Origin: Methylococcaceae bacterium
GTDB taxonomy: Bacteria; Pseudomonadota; Gammaproteobacteria; Methylococcales; Methylomonadaceae
NCBI GenBank assembly: GCA_005779525.1
Contig: SXIZ01000062.1
Span: forward strand, 1-18,879
Reading direction: 5' to 3'
DNA length: 18,879 nucleotides
Made by a program: the position numbers and the translations under genes. Under the pieces are notes generated by a model. The model did no database searches. It had not been told where the DNA came from and saw nothing but the letters and a program-made list of their open reading frames with translations. This document shows, in pieces, positions 14,428 to 18,879 of the stretch; position 1 is the stretch's first letter, and every line of letters begins with the position of its first letter.

Positions 14428-15381
14428 CTAACAGTTTTTTAACGGCTGAGAAGGGGTGGGCAGAGGAATTGCACTGAGGTGCGCGTTCCGTGCACCAAAA
14501 TATTGATAACGGGCTAAAATCGTTTGCGCCCAGTGCGTATGCGTGGCGACTTCGCACATACTGTCATGCATTTTAAACACCGCAGGAGCGGATTGCGCCA
14601 GAATTTGAGTGGCCATGTCTAAGTCAGCAGCGTCTACTTGGTAGCAGGCTTCAATAATTGGGACTTGTTGCGGATGAATGGCGGTTTTGCCAATCAAACC
14701 ATGCGCTAAGTCCAATGCCACTTCCTGTTGCAACAGTTTAGTGTTTGCCAGATGTTCAAACACGGCAGCGGATAATTTAAAGCCATAGGGCGTAAATTGC
14801 GCGACTAATTGTGCAATCACAGGGCCTAAGGGTCCGGCATAGAGGGTAAATTCTTGAGAACGTCGAACCCCCAGTAAGTTCATTAAATCATTCCCGCCTA
14901 TCCTGAGCAGTAACACTTTATCGAATATTTCCGCTGCAGCCAATGCTTGCCGCAATTCTCGCATGCCACCCGCATCAAAGACTTCCCGGGTTTCCAAGGT
15001 CGGCATAATCTTGAACGGGGTATCTTTGAGGAGTTCGGTGTACGCTTTAAAGACGTTTAAATTAAATTTCGGCAATACAAAGCCATCAATTTTGTCGATG
15101 GCAGGTAATTCCAGTAAACGCGCTAAAATTTCTGGATTCCGCGCGCGAATAAAGCGATAACGGGAAACATCAGATTTAAAGCCTTGTAAACACAACCCTA
15201 AATGCCGTAGGCTGCTATGCACATCTTGTTGCAAAATCGCATCTTCAGTACAAAAAATCACGCAACGGAGTGCGGGTAGTTTTTCCGCATTGGCGATTTC
15301 TAGTAAATCTAAACGATGAGCTGGCACATAGAGCGGTGCGCCTAGACTCCAAGGCGAAAAGCTTTTAGTGGCGGTGATCAT
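14428..15381 (-). CDS. CitE-like C-C bond lyase (HpcH/HpaI aldolase-like) of the Ter-cluster type
   Basis: 317 residues with a TIM-barrel layout like the citrate lyase beta subunit. Visible signature parts are LRCVIFCTEDAI (acidic residues after strand 1), FIRARNPE (basic residue), GFVLPK, TLETREVF (metal-binding Glu), LRIGGNDLMNLLG and GLIGKTAIHPQQV. The last two match the DL-loop and GKTxIHP motifs of CitE proteins. A separate branch of this fold (C-C_Bond_Lyase) is found in tellurite-resistance gene clusters beside phosphoribosyltransferases. Here the gene overlaps the upstream PRTase-like gene by ATGA, so both products are probably made together and act in one pathway. The substrate is unknown. 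A role in ordinary citrate or malyl-CoA metabolism is less likely because no such partner genes are near. Confidence 0.77.
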   Translation of the reverse strand: MITATKSFSPWSLGAPLYVPAHRLDLLEIANAEKLPALRCVIFCTEDAILQQDVHSSLRHLGLCLQGFKSDVSRYRFIRARNPEILARLLELPAIDKIDGFVLPKFNLNVFKAYTELLKDTPFKIMPTLETREVFDAGGMRELRQALAAAEIFDKVLLLRIGGNDLMNLLGVRRSQEFTLYAGPLGPVIAQLVAQFTPYGFKLSAAVFEHLANTKLLQQEVALDLAHGLIGKTAIHPQQVPIIEACYQVDAADLDMATQILAQSAPAVFKMHDSMCEVATHTHWAQTILARYQYFGARNAHLSAIPLPTPSQPLKNC

Positions 15382-16478
15382 GAAGATAACTCTTTAATTA
15401 AGGCGGTAGCTTGATAGGGCATAGTGGGTAAAATCTCGACAGGAACGGCCTTTTCTTGCGCCAACCAAAGTAAATGCTGCACAGCTTCAGCATGTTGATT
15501 CTGCACTAATAAGCGCTGCGCTTCACGGCGCAGCAACACACGTGTCGCTTCTGCAATTCCTAGCTTAATATTATTTAAGCGGGTAATCCTGTACTTAGTG
15601 CTGATGGTGTCTAGAAATGCTTGGGTTTGCGCTTGTAACTGCACTTTATCTACACGGCAAAGGTGCGTTTCTGGCTGTTTGGACGTAGCGATTTTCGCAA
15701 CATGCGCAAGCATTTCAGCCACAAAATACCGTGAAAGATCATATGGCTGCAATTCAGTATAGTAGACACAGCCATGAAAGTCTTCCTGCGTTAATAATTC
15801 AGGATTTAAAATTGAGCGACTCACCAAACCAGAAATAGTGGCGTTCAGTAGACTGGATGGGATTAAATAATCCTCATTGGTCGCGCTGTAGCTGGCCTGA
15901 CCGCATAAATCTGAAACCACAAATAATTCCGCTGGTACACAGATACCTTTCTGCTGTTGGTAGGTACCTAGGCTCTTAGCAAGCTGTCTAGCAATCACGC
16001 CTTTGCCCGTCCAGCCATCCACAAATACTAAACTTTCTGCGCGCTGCTGCTGCAGAATATAGTCTAAAGCATTAAGATCCAAACCCACATCGCGAAAAAT
16101 AGAAACCGAGTAATGTGCAACGTCCTTGTGCCAATAGTCCTGTAATATATGTTTTAAGATCACGCCTATCGGTGTACCAGCGCGTGCTAAGGATACTAGG
16201 GTAATCCCCGCAGGACGGCTGTGCACAATTTGCTGTGCCAAATCGTTTAAATGCTCAGCTAACAGACTGGCATTTTGCGCCATGGCTTGATGAAACAACT
16301 CAAGATAGGCTGATGGCGGTGGGCGCTCGTGCGTCAGCATTTCTGAATAATGCTTGCGCCCTGATTGCAGTAAGATCTCTTTTTGCGCTACTGGGGTATC
16401 AGGCAAACTGATTGCTTTCAATAGAAATTGCACATCCTCGGCCGCATAGCTACCGCTAAAGGGAGTTATGCTAAGCAT
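15378..16478 (-). CDS. StiP/PRTase_1 family protein (phosphoribosyltransferase-like, Ter-cluster type)
   Basis: About 366 residues from the ATG at 16478; a GTG at 16487 is an alternative start and neither has a clear ribosome-binding site. The sequence shows FSGSYAAEDVQFLLK at the N-terminus, ITLVSLARAGTPIGVILK, HYSVSIFRDVGLD, the loop VFVDGWTGKGVI, YLIPSSLLNATISGLVSRS and FHGCVYYTEL. These match a family annotated either as cysteine protease StiP or, from fold analysis, as PRTase_1. The VDGWTGKG loop sits where phosphoribosyltransferases bind PRPP. In Ter gene clusters such proteins belong to a predicted pathway for a nucleoside-like metabolite. The gene begins about 33 bases after mnmA and overlaps the lyase gene, so it is in an operon with both. 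I favour the PRTase reading over protease, but this is family knowledge and not shown by the sequence. Confidence 0.77.
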   Translation of the reverse strand: MLSITPFSGSYAAEDVQFLLKAISLPDTPVAQKEILLQSGRKHYSEMLTHERPPPSAYLELFHQAMAQNASLLAEHLNDLAQQIVHSRPAGITLVSLARAGTPIGVILKHILQDYWHKDVAHYSVSIFRDVGLDLNALDYILQQQRAESLVFVDGWTGKGVIARQLAKSLGTYQQQKGICVPAELFVVSDLCGQASYSATNEDYLIPSSLLNATISGLVSRSILNPELLTQEDFHGCVYYTELQPYDLSRYFVAEMLAHVAKIATSKQPETHLCRVDKVQLQAQTQAFLDTISTKYRITRLNNIKLGIAEATRVLLRREAQRLLVQNQHAEAVQHLLWLAQEKAVPVEILPTMPYQATALIKELSS

Positions 16479-16511
16479 GCCAGCCACTGCACACCGGTGC
16501 TCAGAGTTGCT

Positions 16512-17606
16512 TTAAGCATTGTATCGCTGCTCAATCACACCTCCACCCAAGCAAACCTCGCCCTGATAAAACACCACCGACTGTCCCGGGGTGATGGCGC
16601 GTTGCGCTTCCTCAAAACGAACCCGGACGCGACCATCCGCTAAAGGCTGAACATGACAGGCTTGATCGGCTTGGCGATAACGGGTTTTGGCGGCACACTG
16701 CAGCGAGGCAGTTAAGGGCGAATTGCTACACCAATCTAATTGCCCAGCCTCTAAGGTGTTGTGTAGCATTAAGGGATGATCATGCCCCTGGCCGACAATC
16801 AACACATTATTCACTAAATCTTTTTCCAGGACATACCAGGGTTCATCCGGGGCATTCTTAACGCCGCCGATCCCTAATCCTTGGCGTTGCCCCAAGGTGT
16901 AATACATCAAACCTTGATGCTTAGCGATATATTGTCCTTCAGGGGTGCGCATTTCACCCGGTTGCGAGGGAAGGTAGCGTTGTAAGAATTCTTTAAATTT
17001 ACGTTCACCAATAAAGCAAATACCCGTACTGTCTTTTTTATGATGATTTGCAAAGCCCGCTTTGGCTGCCATTTGGCGCAATTCGCTTTTATGCAGATGA
17101 CCTATAGGGAACAACGTGCGAGCTAATTGCTGTTGCCCGAGGGTATATAGAAAATAACTTTGCTCTTTTCCAGGGTCCAGGCCCTTAAGTAATAAGTGTT
17201 GCCCTTCAGCTTCGGTGACGCGCGCGTAATGCCCGGTGGCAATATATTCAGCGCCTAAATCTTCGATGGCGTAGTTGAGAAAAGCTTTAAATTTTACGTG
17301 TTTATTACACAAAATATCCGGGTTAGGGGTGCGACCTGCGGCAAATTCACTTAAGAAAACTTCGAAGACTTCATCCCAGTATTCCGTAGCAAAATTCACG
17401 GTTTTCAGTTCAATGCCTAAGGTATCGCAAACTTGCTGTGCATCGGCCAAATCTTCCATGGCGGTGCAATATTCTGTGCCATCATCTTCTTCCCAGTTTT
17501 TCATAAATAAACCGGTGACTTGATGGCCTTCGCTGAGCAATTGTAAAGCTGTCACTGAGGAATCAACCCCACCTGACATGCCGACAATAATATGTTTACG
17601 CATCAT
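16512..17606 (-). CDS. mnmA: tRNA-specific 2-thiouridylase MnmA
   Basis: 364 residues, the normal length. MnmA activates U34 of tRNA Lys, Glu and Gln with ATP and inserts sulfur to give s2U34. The PP-loop is GMSGGVDSSV at 9-18. The catalytic cysteines are C100 (NPDILCNKHVKF) and C197 (DSTGICFIGERKF), and GHYAR (125-129) and KEQSYFLY (147-154) are also present. The C-terminal beta domain is complete. Two adjacent ATGs (17606 and 17603) are possible starts. It begins two bases after the nudJ stop codon, the gene order of Escherichia coli. In E. coli hflD and purB follow, whereas here the Ter-type pair follows. Confidence 0.97.
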   Translation of the reverse strand: MMRKHIIVGMSGGVDSSVTALQLLSEGHQVTGLFMKNWEEDDGTEYCTAMEDLADAQQVCDTLGIELKTVNFATEYWDEVFEVFLSEFAAGRTPNPDILCNKHVKFKAFLNYAIEDLGAEYIATGHYARVTEAEGQHLLLKGLDPGKEQSYFLYTLGQQQLARTLFPIGHLHKSELRQMAAKAGFANHHKKDSTGICFIGERKFKEFLQRYLPSQPGEMRTPEGQYIAKHQGLMYYTLGQRQGLGIGGVKNAPDEPWYVLEKDLVNNVLIVGQGHDHPLMLHNTLEAGQLDWCSNSPLTASLQCAAKTRYRQADQACHVQPLADGRVRVRFEEAQRAITPGQSVVFYQGEVCLGGGVIEQRYNA

Positions 17607-17608
17607 GG

Positions 17609-18055
17609 CTAGATCAAGGATTTCAAAATAGACAGCGGATAACGATGACCATTTAAGTAATCATCAATACTGCTTAAGACTAAAGGGCTACGCAACACTT
17701 GGGCACGCTCGGCGACTTCGTCCCGGGTCAACCAGTGTGTGGCGATAATCCCGGTGTCCAGTGCTTGGGCAGGATTATGCTCCGAGCAGGTTCCAGTAAA
17801 GCACACGCGCAAAAAAGTGGGTTTATCGGGGGCTTTACGCCAGAGTTGAATGCTGACTAGGCTTTGCGGTGTGAATTGCCAAGCGGCTTCCTCTTGCACT
17901 TCACGGATGACTGCGTCGAGCAAGCTTTCATTCTCTTCCAGATGCCCCGCAGGTTGATTAAATTCAATGCCATTGAGGGTAGTTTCTTCCACCAATAAAA
18001 AGCGTTGCTGCTGTTCGATAACGGCGGCAACCGTGACATGGGGTTTCCAAACCAT
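17609..18055 (-). CDS. nudJ: Nudix hydrolase NudJ (phosphatase)
   Basis: 148 residues from the ATG at 18055, which has AGGA eight bases upstream and aligns with the start of E. coli NudJ (MFKPHVTVA; here MVWKPHVTVA). An upstream TTG at 18073 is less likely. The Nudix box reads GHLEENESLLDAVIREVQEE, with G37, E43, R51, E52, E55 and E56 in the expected places. The usual Gly that follows the EE pair is Ala (EEAAW). LRSPLV and HRYPL near the C-terminus are also shared with NudJ. E. coli NudJ hydrolyses nucleoside tri- and diphosphates and thiamin pyrimidine pyrophosphate. It heads the nudJ-mnmA-PRTase-lyase transcription unit. Confidence 0.9.
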   Translation of the reverse strand: MVWKPHVTVAAVIEQQQRFLLVEETTLNGIEFNQPAGHLEENESLLDAVIREVQEEAAWQFTPQSLVSIQLWRKAPDKPTFLRVCFTGTCSEHNPAQALDTGIIATHWLTRDEVAERAQVLRSPLVLSSIDDYLNGHRYPLSILKSLI

Positions 18056-18176
18056 GGATAGATTCCTATACAAATAAATAGCATTTTACTTGATTTGCAC
18101 TACGAATTTGTTAAAGATTTAACAACATGGGGCAAATCCAGATAGTGCGTGCTATTCGAACTGGCATCTATTACAC

Positions 18177-18207
18177 TTAGGCGTCAATCACTTAAATTAT
18201 CGCCTAA
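18177..18207. promoter_or_regulatory. Inverted repeat upstream of the plus-strand gene, possible operator
   Basis: TTAGGCG (18177-18183) and CGCCTAA (18201-18207) are perfect inverted repeats with centres 24 bases apart. They lie 24 bases before the ATG at 18231 and in the divergent region shared with nudJ. The spacing of about two helical turns suits a dimeric DNA-binding protein. As RNA it would be a hairpin with a 17-base loop next to the start codon. Confidence 0.35.
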
Positions 18208-18230
18208 CTTTTTAAAATTTACGGAAAATC

Positions 18231-18879
18231 ATGAGACAGCTTACGCCAGAAGGGCAACAAGTAATTAACAACATCGCACAACGCTATAATTTTAGTCCTG
18301 ATGCGGTTTTCAGTATGCTCCAGTCGGTTATCAACGGAAATGGCTCTATGGCCCAATTTAACCATCCAGAATTTGGCGGCTCAGGGCAATGGATGCGTGG
18401 GGGCATGATCATGTTGGGAGATATGTTTAACAATGGGCTGAAAAATACTGTGGGTGGATTATGTCAGGAGTTGGCCAACTTAATTGCTAACCAGCCCGGC
18501 TTAATTCAAACGGGAAGTTTTCAATCGCAATCGCAAGGGAATCAACAGCAAGTGCATAACAGTGGTGGCTACGCGCAAAACTCCCAGCCCACGTCCAATT
18601 CCAACACAGCTAGTTTATTTGTGGCACCGCCTCCGGGCAGTTCCAGTAATTGGTGGCCTGCAGGGCTGCAATTTCCCACCAGTACCGGGGCGCAAAATAA
18701 TGTGCGTTATGCCTATTTTGCCAGTATCAATCGTTTAGCCATTGATATTAATGGACAAGTGACCTTGTATGATACCTTGGATCATCAGATTGGCGGTTTT
18801 GCACAACAGCAATCTGTGGGTGGTTCAGTGACCTTTACCAGCCAGTATGGGGTGGTGGATGTCAATCGTTTGCCGATAG
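18231..18879 (+). CDS. SHOCT-family-like protein, 3' part beyond window
   Basis: The only plus-strand gene. The frame is open from the ATG at 18231 to the window end (216 codons) with no stop. The N-terminal 85 residues (LTPEGQQVINNIAQRY, SPDAVFSMLQSVINGNGSMA, FNHPEFGGSGQWMRGGMIM, GDMFNNGLKNTVGGLCQEL) match my memory of proteins annotated as SHOCT domain-containing; the short SHOCT domain itself is C-terminal and would be outside the window. Residues about 88-150 are a Gln/Ser/Asn-rich linker. After it comes a beta-rich segment (RYAYFASINRLAIDINGQVTLYDTLDHQIGGF) resembling repeats of small beta domains. No signal peptide or membrane segment is visible, so it is likely cytoplasmic. The function of the family is unknown. 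The upstream GGAAAATC is only a weak ribosome-binding site. Confidence 0.65.
   Translation, partial: MRQLTPEGQQVINNIAQRYNFSPDAVFSMLQSVINGNGSMAQFNHPEFGGSGQWMRGGMIMLGDMFNNGLKNTVGGLCQELANLIANQPGLIQTGSFQSQSQGNQQQVHNSGGYAQNSQPTSNSNTASLFVAPPPGSSSNWWPAGLQFPTSTGAQNNVRYAYFASINRLAIDINGQVTLYDTLDHQIGGFAQQQSVGGSVTFTSQYGVVDVNRLPI

Noticed and set aside
15960..15970. Palindrome TAGGTACCTA
   Set aside because: Lies inside the PRTase-like coding sequence and has no partner element.
1..18879. CRISPR array, tRNA or rRNA genes, transposase or integrase
   Set aside because: No regularly spaced repeats, tRNA T-arm patterns with matching acceptor stems, or mobile-element proteins were seen on either strand.

Overview
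The window looks like chromosomal DNA of a gammaproteobacterium with moderate GC content. The signs are a prfB gene with the UGA programmed frameshift, a PilS/PilR-type two-component pair, and the nudJ-mnmA gene order known from enteric and related gammaproteobacteria. Almost every gene is on the minus strand. The only plus-strand gene is an incomplete one at the right edge. I cannot name a genus from the sequence alone.

Layout, left to right. (1) 1-753: the 5' two thirds of prfB (release factor 2), with its autoregulatory +1 frameshift site intact; the window edge cuts the gene inside the GGQ codons. (2) 754-1469: a gene-free stretch whose right part (1198-1398) holds five successive stem-loops, the last being a good intrinsic terminator. 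This is a candidate structured RNA on the plus strand, and the last hairpin also serves as a terminator for pilR. (3) 1470-4462: pilS-pilR, overlapping by ATGA, a membrane histidine kinase and a sigma-54 activator of the type IV pilus regulator type. (4) 4753-13039: a surface/secretion region on one strand. In transcription order it encodes an OmpA-like peptidoglycan-binding protein, an exported PPC plus carboxypeptidase-regulatory-like protein, a haemagglutination-domain exoprotein (TpsA), its outer-membrane transporter (TpsB), and an exported TPR-CHAT protein with the His/Cys dyad of caspase-like proteases. tpsA and tpsB overlap by one base and the CHAT gene follows 14 bases later, so these three form an operon with a recognisable promoter upstream of tpsA. 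(5) 13661-14215: a DUF2062 membrane protein. (6) 14428-18055: nudJ-mnmA followed directly by two genes of the kind known from tellurite-resistance (Ter) gene clusters, a StiP/PRTase_1 phosphoribosyltransferase-like protein and a CitE-like C-C bond lyase, overlapping by four bases. (7) 18231-end: a divergent plus-strand gene for a SHOCT-family-like protein, incomplete.

How the parts may work together. The TpsA/TpsB/CHAT operon is the most system-like unit: TpsB should export TpsA across the outer membrane while a signal-peptide-bearing CHAT protease acts in the periplasm, possibly on TpsA or TpsB or on a toxic or foreign partner. Two related hairpins with matched base changes in both arms lie just outside the two ends of the PPC-TpsA-TpsB-CHAT block, which may mark the block as a cassette. 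The second unit of interest is the compact Ter-type pair. In Ter clusters this enzyme set is predicted to make a nucleoside-like small molecule; here it is attached to a tRNA thiolation gene, and no TerD, ATP-grasp or HAD gene is visible in the window.
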